Below the pieces are notes generated by a model. It had not been told where the DNA came from. It saw only the letters and a list, made by a program, of their open reading frames with translations, and did no database searches. DNA of 26,213 nucleotides from a virus. Location: positions 1 through 26,213 of the IMG/VR virus record IMGVR_UViG_3300025789_000136. One strand, written 5' to 3'. Position numbers and translations under genes: made by a program. Shown here piece after piece: positions 5,391 to 11,634 of the stretch (positions are counted from its first letter, which is position 1; the number at the start of each line of letters is the position of its first letter).

Positions 5391-5625
5391 TTGGCAATCC
5401 GTTCTTTACTATGGCAATCGCGGCGTTCTTGGTACGAACAGAAGCGCCGTACCAATCAGATGAAATGCTTGTTGGTGTTTCTAGTTCTTCAAGGTCTTTG
5501 GCGATTTCTTTGCGCAAATTTTCAGCAAATTGGTCAAGAAGCATAACCCGCTTGTTGATTTCTTCGGTAGGGTATCCGACTTCTAATAGAAAATTAGCCA
5601 ATCTAGTTACAGATTTTTCAGTCAC
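5374..5625 (-). CDS. Helical protein of unknown function (GTG start)
   Basis: 83 residues from GTG 5625, which forms a GTGA overlap with the FmdB-like gene; GGGGAGG lies about ten bases upstream. Longer versions of this frame run through the FmdB-like gene and are rejected. The middle reads INKRVMLLDQFAENLRKEI then AKDLEELE, a probable coiled coil, followed by WYGASVRTKNAAIAIV. Function unknown. Confidence 0.68.
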   Translation of the reverse strand: MTEKSVTRLANFLLEVGYPTEEINKRVMLLDQFAENLRKEIAKDLEELETPTSISSDWYGASVRTKNAAIAIVKNGLPNENIS

Positions 5626-5792
5626 TTGCTGCCTCCCCATCCCCCACCGCGGAATATCGCCGGTGTTGCCTGAATAACCTTTGACATAGGTTTTTCGCAC
5701 TTTACGCAATCAGGAATCGAATCATCGTAGAAACTCTGATGCAGTTCCATAAACGCTTTACATTCCTTGCATCGGTACTGATATGTAGGCAT
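5622..5792 (-). CDS. FmdB-like zinc-ribbon protein
   Basis: 56 residues. It opens MPTYQYRCKECKAF and continues with CVKCEKPMSKVIQATP and AIFRGGGWGG, the classic layout of the FmdB/CxxC-CxxC family of small zinc ribbons (MPxYxYxC, two CxxC pairs, then a Gly-rich end). It has TAATG and GTGA junctions with its neighbours. Family members are thought to regulate or chaperone other proteins; the role in phages is unknown. Confidence 0.85.
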   Translation of the reverse strand: MPTYQYRCKECKAFMELHQSFYDDSIPDCVKCEKPMSKVIQATPAIFRGGGWGGSK

Positions 5793-6160
5793 TAAAGTTC
5801 ACCCCCACAATGCTTGCAAGTTTTGGTCTTGCGCTGAGAAATTTCACGCGATGATATGAAATTGGGATGAACATAAATGGCACACTTGTTACGCGTTGCC
5901 TTGAGTCGGACAATGTAATTCTCACGATTCAAAACAGAGAGAAGTCCCGATACCGTTCCATGATGCCAGCCAGTCAGGTCGCCTAGTTCTTTCCATGTCA
6001 AACCTGCTTCACCGGCTTCGGCAAGAAGAAACATTGCCTTGCGTTGACGGCTGCGAGTCGTGCCATTCTTGTCAGCCGTAATAGCGCGTTGTTTGCTTGT
6101 CTCAGTTCCCGACCAGCCCGAAGTGCCGGCATAAGGAAGTAATGGCAACTCTTCGTTCAT
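5792..6160 (-). CDS. Winged-helix DNA-binding protein
   Basis: 122 residues from ATG 6160, an ATGA overlap with GGGGGAAAAG upstream. A winged-helix core is visible: QRKAMFLLAEAGEAGLTWKE then LGDLTGWHHGTVSGLLSVLN and a wing NYIVRLKATRNKCAIYV. A disordered N-terminus precedes it, and the C-terminus ends TCKHCGGEL, half of a zinc site or a short tail. Likely a transcription regulator or replication accessory factor. The MarR-like helix suggests DNA binding, with the target unknown. Confidence 0.75.
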   Translation of the reverse strand: MNEELPLLPYAGTSGWSGTETSKQRAITADKNGTTRSRQRKAMFLLAEAGEAGLTWKELGDLTGWHHGTVSGLLSVLNRENYIVRLKATRNKCAIYVHPNFISSREISQRKTKTCKHCGGEL

Positions 6161-6405
6161 TTCTTTTCCCCCAATGCAATCTGAGCGCATAAATCTTGTA
6201 CCGTCAAAGCGGTCTTATCAATACCGTTCTTGACAATTTGCGCACGATTGGTTGTTAAATCTAAGGCGCAAATCTGCTCGTAAATGTGTAAGCGGATTGT
6301 TGCCTCAATCGCCTTAATCATGTCCACCTGATTGCCTTCTGGAGTCTCAAGGCGAACCTGATTGTCTTTGATGTACCAATGGTTTTCTTTGCAAACGATT
6401 TTCAT
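6157..6405 (-). CDS. Unknown 82-residue protein
   Basis: Has ATGA junctions with both neighbours. Begins MKIVCKENHWYIKDNQVRLE, a small beta hairpin, followed by helices (MIKAIEATIRLHIYEQICAL, ALTVQDLCAQIALGEKK). No family recognised. Confidence 0.7.
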   Translation of the reverse strand: MKIVCKENHWYIKDNQVRLETPEGNQVDMIKAIEATIRLHIYEQICALDLTTNRAQIVKNGIDKTALTVQDLCAQIALGEKK

Positions 6406-6494
6406 TTGGTCAGCCTTTCCTCAATGTCAAACACGATGGATAGAAATACAATGGTAATAACCGGCAAGCCTACTAGCAATAGAACCTCAATCAT
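6402..6494 (-). CDS. 30-residue membrane microprotein
   Basis: Starts inside the end of the gene before it, nine bases after GGAGG, and ends in an ATGA overlap with the next. Sequence MIEVLLLVGLPVITIVFLSI then VFDIEERLTK: one membrane span with a charged cytoplasmic tail. Short single-span proteins in the same coupled position occur at 5107, 8768 and 10651. Confidence 0.65.
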   Translation of the reverse strand: MIEVLLLVGLPVITIVFLSIVFDIEERLTK

Positions 6495-6777
6495 TTTCCC
6501 ATGCCTCCGACTCGTAGTTGGTAAGGATTACATATTCAAGGGTTGCGCTATCAAATACGGTCTGCGACTCATATCCGCGAGCCGACAGGAATTGCTGACA
6601 GACAAGGATGTTGAGCCAATTAGGTTCGCACCAGTACGCCATCTTCCATGTAAAAAGTGGCTCGCCATCAAAACGATTAACTTGTTTTGCCCAATCCTTA
6701 CCCCATCGCATTGAACTGTTATGAAGGCGGTCAAAGTCTGAATCGGTAATCGTGACGGTAAAAGTTGCTGATGCCAT
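6487..6777 (-). CDS. Unknown 96-residue protein
   Basis: Starts in a TAATG junction. Opens with strands (ATFTVTITDSDFDRLHNSS) and contains many aromatic residues (FTWKMAYWCEPNWLNILVC), ending acidic (ESEAWEND). No family recognised; part of the block of small genes between RusA and the SLT gene. Confidence 0.7.
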   Translation of the reverse strand: MASATFTVTITDSDFDRLHNSSMRWGKDWAKQVNRFDGEPLFTWKMAYWCEPNWLNILVCQQFLSARGYESQTVFDSATLEYVILTNYESEAWEND

Positions 6778-7016
6778 TATGCGCCTACCTTTTTAGAATT
6801 AGGATTCCACAAACGATAATTTTGAATTGTGCAATAAGTTAAACGCTCGTCAATAATTGCTTTTGCTTCTTCTAAGTTTTTCGCATACGCAATTGCCAAA
6901 CGGCTAACTGAGCCTTCGCTATCCATTTTAATAACAATTCTGTTTTTAATACCGCGGCCAAAACGCACACCGCGGTATTCGTAACGACCGTTTTCTAGTC
7001 TTGTTACTTTTTCCAT
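6777..7016 (-). CDS. Unknown 79-residue protein
   Basis: ATG 7016 is chosen because GGTAGG lies eight bases upstream; an in-frame GTG at 7025 would overlap the preceding stop. Contains a beta-like start (RLENGRYEYRGVRFGR) and IAYAKNLEEAKAIIDERL, an AP2-like or similar small strand-strand-helix pattern. It ends NSKKVGA, and the gene before it also ends KVGA. The function is unknown. Confidence 0.72.
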   Translation of the reverse strand: MEKVTRLENGRYEYRGVRFGRGIKNRIVIKMDSEGSVSRLAIAYAKNLEEAKAIIDERLTYCTIQNYRLWNPNSKKVGA

Positions 7017-7017
7017 G

Positions 7018-7296
7018 TTATGCACCTACCTTTGCATATTTAGCAAGAGTTGCGTCAACACGCTTGATAACCATTTCTGTATATTGCATTGGATTGTGAC
7101 GGCGCATTAAATATTCTTTTGCCTCGCGCAATGAATTGTGTTTAATGCCACGGAACTCGCCGTCTGATTCTGTTACATACCAACCGCTTGAACCACGACC
7201 CCAAAGTTGACTGCCGTCATATTTTCCAATGCGTTCACCAGTTGATGCAATGTAATCGCCGTAAACATCTTTGGTGAAAGTTACTGTTGTTTCCAT
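7018..7296 (-). CDS. Unknown 92-residue protein with an HNPxQY C-terminus
   Basis: CTGGAG lies nine bases before the ATG. The N-terminus is beta-like (TVTFTKDVYGDYIASTG); then SLREAKEYLMRRHNPMQYTE. The HNPxQYxExV block near the end also closes the otherwise different protein at 11702-12019, and both genes are first behind an AACGG-hairpin promoter. The function is unknown. Confidence 0.75.
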   Translation of the reverse strand: METTVTFTKDVYGDYIASTGERIGKYDGSQLWGRGSSGWYVTESDGEFRGIKHNSLREAKEYLMRRHNPMQYTEMVIKRVDATLAKYAKVGA

Positions 7297-7313
7297 TTTC
7301 TTCTCCAGTTCTA

Positions 7314-7328
7314 CCCCGCCGTTCGGGG
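7314..7328 (-). promoter_or_regulatory. AACGG-loop hairpin, copy B
   Basis: Minus-strand CCCCG, loop AACGG, CGGGG, extendable by one G-U pair. It lies 11 bases after the predicted -10 box and 17 bases before the start codon, with CTGGAG between. Confidence 0.75.
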
Positions 7329-7339
7329 CTTATGGGTAA

Positions 7340-7368
7340 ACAGTAAACCCGACACCTTACGGTTGCAA
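7340..7368 (-). promoter_or_regulatory. Predicted promoter before the gene at 7296
   Basis: TTGCAA (7368-7363), 17 bases, TACTGT (7345-7340). CCGTAA follows the -35 box directly, as in the promoter at 4645-4673. It sits in the short gap after rusA and would start the small-gene operon. Confidence 0.6.
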
Positions 7369-7385
7369 GTATTTCCGGCAAGAAT

Positions 7386-7784
7386 TTATGTGATGTCGGT
7401 CACACAATCCCACGCATCGGAAATCTCAATATCCACGCCCGGAATGTCCGAATAGACTTTTTTAGCCTTTATGTCTATCACCTGAGAATCGTCAAGGTAA
7501 GCACACGCCGTAAGCGAATCCAGCACCCCGCGAACGAGTTTGTCCAAATCCGGTGCGACCGTAGGAAAATCGCGTTTGACCGTTTTAGGCTTTTTGAGGC
7601 GAAAGGTCATGGCAATCGAAATCGGGTCAGGGATTGGCTCGCATCCTGCTTGTTTAGCCGCCAGAGCAATCAGCGCCCGCCATGTGGCAAGTTCTGTTGC
7701 CCGCGAATGAATCATGCGCCCATTGCCAATGTGCTTCATTGACCCTTGCGGAATCGGAGTGCCTTCCACCCCGAATCGAATCAT
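7386..7784 (-). CDS. rusA: RusA-family Holliday junction resolvase
   Basis: 132 residues from ATG 7784, an ATGA overlap with the gene before it. The order FGVEGTPIPQGSMKHIGNGR, MTFRLKKPKT, then PTVAPDLDKLVRGVLDSL, and AYLDDSQVIDIKAKKVYSD matches RusA: Asp residues in PDLDKL and LDDSQV and the Lys of KAKK are the family's catalytic positions. It resolves branched recombination or replication intermediates before packaging. It lies at the downstream end of the recombination module that includes the ERF protein and the Cas4-like nuclease. Confidence 0.92.
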   Translation of the reverse strand: MIRFGVEGTPIPQGSMKHIGNGRMIHSRATELATWRALIALAAKQAGCEPIPDPISIAMTFRLKKPKTVKRDFPTVAPDLDKLVRGVLDSLTACAYLDDSQVIDIKAKKVYSDIPGVDIEISDAWDCVTDIT

Positions 7785-7972
7785 AATTCGATGGTGACTT
7801 TTTCTCCTGTTGCTACAAAGTGGCACTTCGGATTGCCCGATGAATCACGGAGGCGAAAATCGCGCCCGGTGCTTTCATCCTCAATCGAAGTCACTCCATA
7901 GCGGGTCGCGCCGAGAACCAGCACATCCCCTACTTCTACCTGCTCAACTGCTACCAAATGAATCAGTTTCAT
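7781..7972 (-). CDS. Small beta-rich protein of unknown function
   Basis: 63 residues with GGGGGAAC before the ATG and an ATGA handover to rusA. Sequence pattern (LVAVEQVEVGDVLVLGATRY, then VTSIEDESTG and HFVATGEKVTIEL) looks like a small beta barrel. Short proteins of this look are common next to replication genes in actinophages. Function not known. Confidence 0.72.
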   Translation of the reverse strand: MKLIHLVAVEQVEVGDVLVLGATRYGVTSIEDESTGRDFRLRDSSGNPKCHFVATGEKVTIEL

Positions 7973-8015
7973 TTGTTCCCCCTTTCGGTGTTCCAGTATG
8001 GCATAGATTACTTAC

Positions 8016-8771
8016 TTACGGCAAATCGGGTAAACGGTTCAAAACAGACTTGACGAAATCGGGCATTGGAACGCCCTCAGAGACATCTTCAGCGGTAAAC
8101 CTAGGTGGCGTATAGGTAGGAGTGGTAATCAGGCTTCTAGCGCCATTCTCGGGCGTTCTAGGCGGTAGTGGTTCATCGCTCCACCTGCCTTGATTGAGCC
8201 ATGTAGCAGGATGCGCCGTGAATTGCGGCTGGCGATTAGGGTCTGCTGCGTAACGGCGAGCGCCTTCAAGAATCTCTGCAAGTGTGGCATTAGACAAAGC
8301 GCGCTGGAATACCTTACGGGCTTCCTGCTTTCCAGCCTTTCTTGGATAGATTTCCCAAAACTCGTCAAAGCCTTCTTTTATATTGTCTTTATCTTCCTCT
8401 TTATCTTTATCTTTATGGTTGAACGAATGTTCAACGCCCGTTGAACGAACGCTGAACGACCGTTGACCAGCCTTTGAAGCCTTCTCGGATTTTTCCCGAA
8501 CCTTCTCAAGGTCGTTGTCAATGCGAGTATGCGACCAAGTATCGCCGTCAATCCAAAAGAACTCGGCAAGAATGTCTTTGTTCGCTTCCCATTCTTCGCC
8601 GGTCATGCGAGCGACATATTGCAATCGCTCGTTGGTGTTGTCCAGCGGCTTACCCTTTTGCCAGTAATTCATCAAAAGCAAAAGATATGCGCCGTGTTGT
8701 TGCGCCGTAAGGTGTGCGGTGTCGGCAAGATAGTCGCTGACATACAGTTGCATATATGGCAGCGAACTCAT
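8016..8771 (-). CDS. DUF1376-type phage replication protein
   Basis: 251 residues from ATG 8771 (ATGA overlap with the microprotein before it). Residues about 4-100 match DUF1376: LPYMQLYVSDYLADTAHL, then TAQQHGAYLLLLMNYW and DTWSHTRIDNDLEKVREK. A charged linker (residues about 100-135) leads to a C-terminal helical domain, FDEFWEIYPRKAGKQEA then FTAHPATWLNQGRW, typical of phage replication/helicase-loader proteins. The linker DNA carries five 11-bp repeats and a pyrimidine-rich tract, suggesting that the gene contains the replication origin, as lambda gene O does. It probably recruits the host helicase. Confidence 0.87.
   Translation of the reverse strand: MSSLPYMQLYVSDYLADTAHLTAQQHGAYLLLLMNYWQKGKPLDNTNERLQYVARMTGEEWEANKDILAEFFWIDGDTWSHTRIDNDLEKVREKSEKASKAGQRSFSVRSTGVEHSFNHKDKDKEEDKDNIKEGFDEFWEIYPRKAGKQEARKVFQRALSNATLAEILEGARRYAADPNRQPQFTAHPATWLNQGRWSDEPLPPRTPENGARSLITTPTYTPPRFTAEDVSEGVPMPDFVKSVLNRLPDLP
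8371..8472. repeat. Five 11-bp iteron-like repeats plus pyrimidine-rich tract; candidate replication origin
   Basis: Five 11-bp units follow each other without gaps at 8418, 8429, 8440, 8451 and 8462: GTTGAACGAAT, GTTCAACGCCC, GTTGAACGAAC, GCTGAACGACC, GTTGACCAGCC. The first two also form a 7-bp inverted repeat. Beside them, 8371-8416 is AT-rich with almost only pyrimidines on the plus strand (repeats of TTTATC). In the gene's direction the repeats come first and the tract second, the same order as iterons and AT-rich region in lambda gene O. The repeats are seen directly; origin function is inferred. Confidence 0.6.
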
Positions 8772-8845
8772 AACGCCCACACAATCAAACAAAATACGGC
8801 AATCGCGCCGCAAATGAGATACGGCAAAATCTTTTCGTCAATCAT
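8768..8845 (-). CDS. 25-residue membrane microprotein
   Basis: ATG 8845 has GGGGGC a few bases upstream, and the stop shares ATGA with the DUF1376 gene. Sequence MIDEKILPYLICGAIAVFCL then IVWAL: one membrane span after a short charged head. Its position makes it a translational coupler for the replication gene even if the peptide has its own role. Confidence 0.6.
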   Translation of the reverse strand: MIDEKILPYLICGAIAVFCLIVWAL

Positions 8846-8858
8846 TTACTGCCCCCGG

Positions 8859-9107
8859 TTATTTAATCTTGGCTACAAAATCTATGGCATTTGCCCATAA
8901 GGAATCAATCCACGCAACGAAGTCAGACTTCTCTGATGAGTTGACCCAAACATTCTTTTCCTCGTTCATCAACCAAATAAGTTCGGTTTTGATTTCGTTC
9001 TCAATGTTTGCCTCGTATTCACGGGCGCGCTGAACTAAATCATGGCACTCACATTTGGTGATGTCTGCTTCTAGGCATCGGTCATTGTGGCGATGGATGA
9101 AAGCCAT
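8859..9107 (-). CDS. Unknown protein with His/Cys-rich N-terminus
   Basis: 82 residues from ATG 9107, chosen for GGAGG six bases upstream; a GTG at 9134 would add nine residues. The start FIHRHNDRCLEADITKCECH is rich in His and Cys and could bind a metal. The rest is helical, with acidic and aromatic residues. It follows the WhiB-like gene. Family not recognised. Confidence 0.7.
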   Translation of the reverse strand: MAFIHRHNDRCLEADITKCECHDLVQRAREYEANIENEIKTELIWLMNEEKNVWVNSSEKSDFVAWIDSLWANAIDFVAKIK

Positions 9108-9130
9108 TATCGCCTCCTGCATAATCGTTT

Positions 9131-9499
9131 TCACATTAAATCCCTCTCCACATTTGATGCCTCAACTATTTCCTCAAAAGGTACTCCGAACTCTTCCAAA
9201 TCTTTGAAAAGTGGCGACAAAATGCGCGAGTCGTAATTACCCTTCACAATGTCGTGGCGCTCCAAACTTGCAACGCCGCCCCACATTCCATAACGCTCAA
9301 AAGCAAAACCGACTTCTAAGCATTGCTGGCGAATCGGGCAACGAAAACAAATCTTACGAATCTGCTTGTGCGCCATCGCTTTGTTCTTGAGCAAATCTTC
9401 TTCCATAAAAAAGAAATCGGTATTCAATCCCCGGCAATTAGCCTTCGACCAATCAACCGCGCTTCTGTCAACAACTTTCTTTTCTACTTTCCCTGACAT
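9131..9499 (-). CDS. whiB: WhiB-family Fe-S transcription regulator
   Basis: 122 residues overlapping the nuclease gene by 16 bases. It has the four Fe-S cysteines of WhiB/Wbl proteins: Cys22 (NCRGLNTDFFF), Cys51 and Cys54 (KICFRCPIRQQC), Cys60, then the turn motif FERYGMWGGVASLER. The region after the turn is acidic rather than the usual basic AT-hook-like tail, so DNA contact may depend on sigma factor binding. Wbl proteins are confined to Actinobacteria and their phages and bind the primary sigma factor. Phage versions can repress host wbl genes or control phage transcription. This gene is the strongest host clue in the window. Confidence 0.92.
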   Translation of the reverse strand: MSGKVEKKVVDRSAVDWSKANCRGLNTDFFFMEEDLLKNKAMAHKQIRKICFRCPIRQQCLEVGFAFERYGMWGGVASLERHDIVKGNYDSRILSPLFKDLEEFGVPFEEIVEASNVERDLM

Positions 9500-10140
9500 C
9501 CTGCAACCCCCGTTTGGTCATAATATGAACAGTATTCACGGCAGAAGAACGCCGCACTTCTTTCCGGCGCGGGTGGGGTTTCCATCGCCTTCACATCGGC
9601 AACCCATTGACGGGCTTCCTCAACAAGTTTTGGGTCGTACTCGCCTTCCCAAACACGAATGTCTGACATCTTTCCATCACGCGGAATGAATACCAGTCCA
9701 ACCTTCTTAACTGGATATTTCTGCGCAATCATGCTCGCGTAAATGTTCACTTGCATTTTCTGTTGTTTGTTAGGCAAACCGCCCTTTTGCATCTTTGCAA
9801 GTGTGACAGTTTTCCAGTCATAAACCGCTTCGGCTTTGCGCGAGTAGAAATCGGCGTGACCTTTGAAGAACTCATCGCTAAGCGATTCCTCAAGAATAAA
9901 ATCATCGCCAAAAACATCGTGCGCGGCTAGGGCTTCGGCAATAACCGTGTGCATTGCCGTTCCCATAATTGCTGCCAGCGATTCAGTATCGTGATTGGTT
10001 TTGGAAGTTTGGTTGAGGATATGCCACGCCTGAGTGCGACAACCCCCAACCGAACTCGCTCCCAACTCAGTCTGCACCGAGCGTTCGCGTTGACTGTCGG
10101 CTTCCCTCAAAGCCGTAGTCAATGTTTTAATGATGTCCAT
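9484..10140 (-). CDS. Cas4/RecB-like PD-(D/E)XK nuclease
   Basis: 218 residues, TAATG junction with the gene before it. Motifs in order: SSVGGCRTQAWHIL (first Fe-S Cys, about residue 33), MGTAMHTVIAEAL (His motif), FKGHADFYSRKA (motif II Asp), AVYDWKTVTLAK (motif III Asp/Lys), KQQKMQVNIYASMI (QxxxY). The C-terminus FFCREYCSYYD then GVAGCQGK adds three Cys, completing a four-Cys Fe-S set as in Cas4 and AddB. It is probably an exonuclease that makes single-stranded DNA for the ERF-type annealing protein encoded nearby. No CRISPR genes are present, so a CRISPR role is not implied. Confidence 0.88.
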   Translation of the reverse strand: MDIIKTLTTALREADSQRERSVQTELGASSVGGCRTQAWHILNQTSKTNHDTESLAAIMGTAMHTVIAEALAAHDVFGDDFILEESLSDEFFKGHADFYSRKAEAVYDWKTVTLAKMQKGGLPNKQQKMQVNIYASMIAQKYPVKKVGLVFIPRDGKMSDIRVWEGEYDPKLVEEARQWVADVKAMETPPAPERSAAFFCREYCSYYDQTGVAGCQGK

Positions 10141-10307
10141 TACTCACCAAAGTTTTCTACTGCGTGTTGAATAAAGTAACGAATCATTTGTGCTGGCTTC
10201 ATGTCCAGAGATGCGCATATCTCATTAAACTTCACCTTTTCGGCTTCCGAGATGCGAGTCTCAATCTTTGCTTGCTTGTCGGTTGCGTATGGCGATTTCC
10301 AACTCAT
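10140..10307 (-). CDS. Small ribbon-helix-helix-like DNA-binding protein
   Basis: 55 residues with a TGATG junction before and a TAATG junction after it. After a short basic head, KIETRISEAEKVKFNEICAS then LDMKPAQMIRYFIQHAVEN has the strand-helix-helix pattern of CopG/Arc-type repressors. It may autoregulate the recombination genes or bind replication DNA. It is too short to be found by length filters but has clear family character. Confidence 0.78.
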   Translation of the reverse strand: MSWKSPYATDKQAKIETRISEAEKVKFNEICASLDMKPAQMIRYFIQHAVENFGE

Positions 10308-10654
10308 CACAAGTCCAATGTTGCTTTGATTGAAGATGAGATAGAACGAGTGATGTCCACCTGTGTTTTGATGCGGGCAACATTTCCCCGGTGCGCCTTG
10401 ACCGTAGCCTCAGCAAAAGCAACTGCCTCATGCTTCTCGGCGTTGTCAATGAGCGCTTGGTCGTCACGCATTACCACGGTCATTTTCATATCAGGATGAG
10501 AGTTGCGCATACGCGATTTAGCCATGGCTATTTCGTAAACGGCTTTCAATGTTGAGTATTGAGTCTCGGCTTCCACCAAGGCGTTATGTGCCTCATCCAT
10601 TTCAAGGCTGAGGTCATACAAGCGCTTTTCAACTTGTTGTGGTGTTAGGCTCAT
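10307..10654 (-). CDS. Coiled-coil protein between ERF and nuclease genes
   Basis: 115 residues from ATG 10654 (ATGA overlap with the microprotein before it); the frame is open further upstream but that part belongs to the microprotein. Mostly heptad-like helix: QVEKRLYDLSLEMDEAHNAL, VEAETQYSTLKAVYEIAMAK, and a second helix near the end. Position between annealing protein and nuclease suggests an accessory factor of recombination; the family is not recognised. Confidence 0.72.
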   Translation of the reverse strand: MSLTPQQVEKRLYDLSLEMDEAHNALVEAETQYSTLKAVYEIAMAKSRMRNSHPDMKMTVVMRDDQALIDNAEKHEAVAFAEATVKAHRGNVARIKTQVDITRSISSSIKATLDL

Positions 10655-10767
10655 AGGTAATACTTCCCATACAAGTAAGCCGCTGCGCAAACAACGACAA
10701 GCCAGAAAGCCCATGAACCGAATGAACGGAAGATGGAACGGTCGTTAGTACCGGTGGGGTGCATCAT
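10651..10767 (-). CDS. 38-residue membrane microprotein
   Basis: Begins with ATG ATG two bases after the ERF gene's stop (GGAGG lies 13 bases upstream of the first ATG) and ends in an ATGA overlap. Sequence MMHPTGTNDRSIFRSFGSWA then FWLVVVCAAAYLYGKYYL: a soluble head and one membrane span. Function unknown. Confidence 0.65.
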   Translation of the reverse strand: MMHPTGTNDRSIFRSFGSWAFWLVVVCAAAYLYGKYYL

Positions 10768-10769
10768 GC

Positions 10770-11333
10770 TCACTTGGTCGCCTCCAATTCCTTCTTGCGA
10801 GCAGAGATAACCTTGTTCAATGTTGTTCCCTCAACAGGAATCTGAAGCAATCCTGCATCTTGTGCGCCGGTGTAGAACAACTTAAGTTCACCAACAGAAG
10901 TAATCTCTGGCACTTGACTGATTGCTTCGATTGCTAGATTGATTTGTTCTTCGGTAAATGTAGGTGCAGATGCAGTTACGCGAGCATCCTTTTCCATGTC
11001 CTGACGAGTAGGGCGCTCTGGCTTCTTGGTAACTGGATTAGTTCCCATAAATCCAATCAGGCTGAGTGCGCGACCCGTTGCGCTCGTACACGCATTTTCC
11101 AAGGCGCTCGCACGATTGACATTTGATGAACCAACCATCTCTTCTGCAAAGTCTTGACCCTTTAACACATCGCCAAAAAAGACTTGTGCGCGAACAATGT
11201 ATTGAATTGGCTTGCCATCTTCATTGCGTTCTACATGAACCAAATCATTAACGATTCGCAAATCTGGATGTGTGTCCAATGCGCGTTGCAAGCGTTCTGC
11301 AACTGTTTCGTAATTATCTAAATTAAAACCCAT
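10770..11333 (-). CDS. ERF-like single-strand annealing protein
   Basis: 187 residues from ATG 11333, which has AAAGGA seven bases upstream; an ATG at 11351 has no good site. Motifs typical of ERF/Sak-like annealing proteins: NYETVAERLQRALDTHPDL, the strand QYIVRAQVFFGD, then NVNRASALENACTSATGRAL followed by SLIGFMG. The A-[LE]-E-x-A-x-[TS]-x-A-x-GRAL core is the family signature. It anneals complementary single strands during phage recombination and replication, working with the Cas4-like nuclease, SSB and RusA. It heads an operon behind its own promoter. Confidence 0.85.
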   Translation of the reverse strand: MGFNLDNYETVAERLQRALDTHPDLRIVNDLVHVERNEDGKPIQYIVRAQVFFGDVLKGQDFAEEMVGSSNVNRASALENACTSATGRALSLIGFMGTNPVTKKPERPTRQDMEKDARVTASAPTFTEEQINLAIEAISQVPEITSVGELKLFYTGAQDAGLLQIPVEGTTLNKVISARKKELEATK

Positions 11334-11352
11334 CACCGTTCCTTTGTTCATC

Positions 11353-11366
11353 TGCCCCGTTTGGCA
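11353..11366 (-). promoter_or_regulatory. AACGG-containing hairpin, copy D (weak)
   Basis: Minus-strand TGCC, loop AAACGG, GGCA: only four pairs and a six-base loop, but it lies eight bases after the -10 box as in the other copies. Listed because position and loop agree; alone it would not be convincing. Confidence 0.4.
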
Positions 11367-11374
11367 TTGGGTTT

Positions 11375-11404
11375 AGAGTAAAGGTTACGGTTATCGAAAG
11401 TCAA
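11375..11404 (-). promoter_or_regulatory. Predicted promoter for the recombination operon
   Basis: TTGACT (11404-11399), 18 bases, TACTCT (11380-11375), pointing at the ERF-like gene. It lies back to back with the plus-strand promoter at 11409-11436 in a 109-base divergent region. Confidence 0.6.
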
Positions 11405-11408
11405 GGAT

Positions 11409-11436
11409 TTGTAAGATATATTTTTCGTGTCATAAT
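11409..11436 (+). promoter_or_regulatory. Predicted promoter of a leaderless gene
   Basis: TTGTAA (11409-11414), 16 bases, CATAAT (11431-11436), then six bases and ATG. The expected transcription start, about seven bases after the -10 box, coincides with the A of the start codon. Confidence 0.6.
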
Positions 11437-11442
11437 GGCGAC

Positions 11443-11634
11443 ATGATTAGCGTGAGAATCCGAGCCTATGAACTGGAAGTTGAAGTTCAATCGTCTGAGT
11501 CGCATCCAGACGCATTAACTGATGCCGCCAATCGCGCAACCACGGCTTTTGTTATGGCAATCAATACGATGAAAGCAAGCGAGATTGAGTTATACGATGC
11601 TGACCGTTTGCCGAATAACGAGGAATTAGAGTAA
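11443..11634 (+). CDS. Only plus-strand gene; small protein of unknown function, probably leaderless
   Basis: 63 residues: MISVRIRAYELEVEVQSSES, then ALTDAANRATTAFVMAINTM, and an acidic tail ADRLPNNEELE. A strand-strand-helix fold is likely. No ribosome binding site precedes the ATG; instead a -10 box ends six bases before it, so the mRNA probably begins at the start codon, a common arrangement in Actinobacteria. A strong terminator follows. Independent promoter, terminator and opposite orientation suggest a regulator or a gene expressed at a different time (early, or lysogeny-like state), but no DNA-binding motif is seen. Confidence 0.75.
   Translation: MISVRIRAYELEVEVQSSESHPDALTDAANRATTAFVMAINTMKASEIELYDADRLPNNEELE

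Noticed and set aside
7975-8012. Possible further promoter-hairpin unit between the DUF1376 gene and the next small gene
   Set aside because: TATGCCATAC is shared with copy C, but no stable stem or AACGG loop follows.
9484-10140. Cas4-like nuclease as evidence of a CRISPR system
   Set aside because: No repeat-spacer array and no other cas genes; recombination context explains the nuclease.
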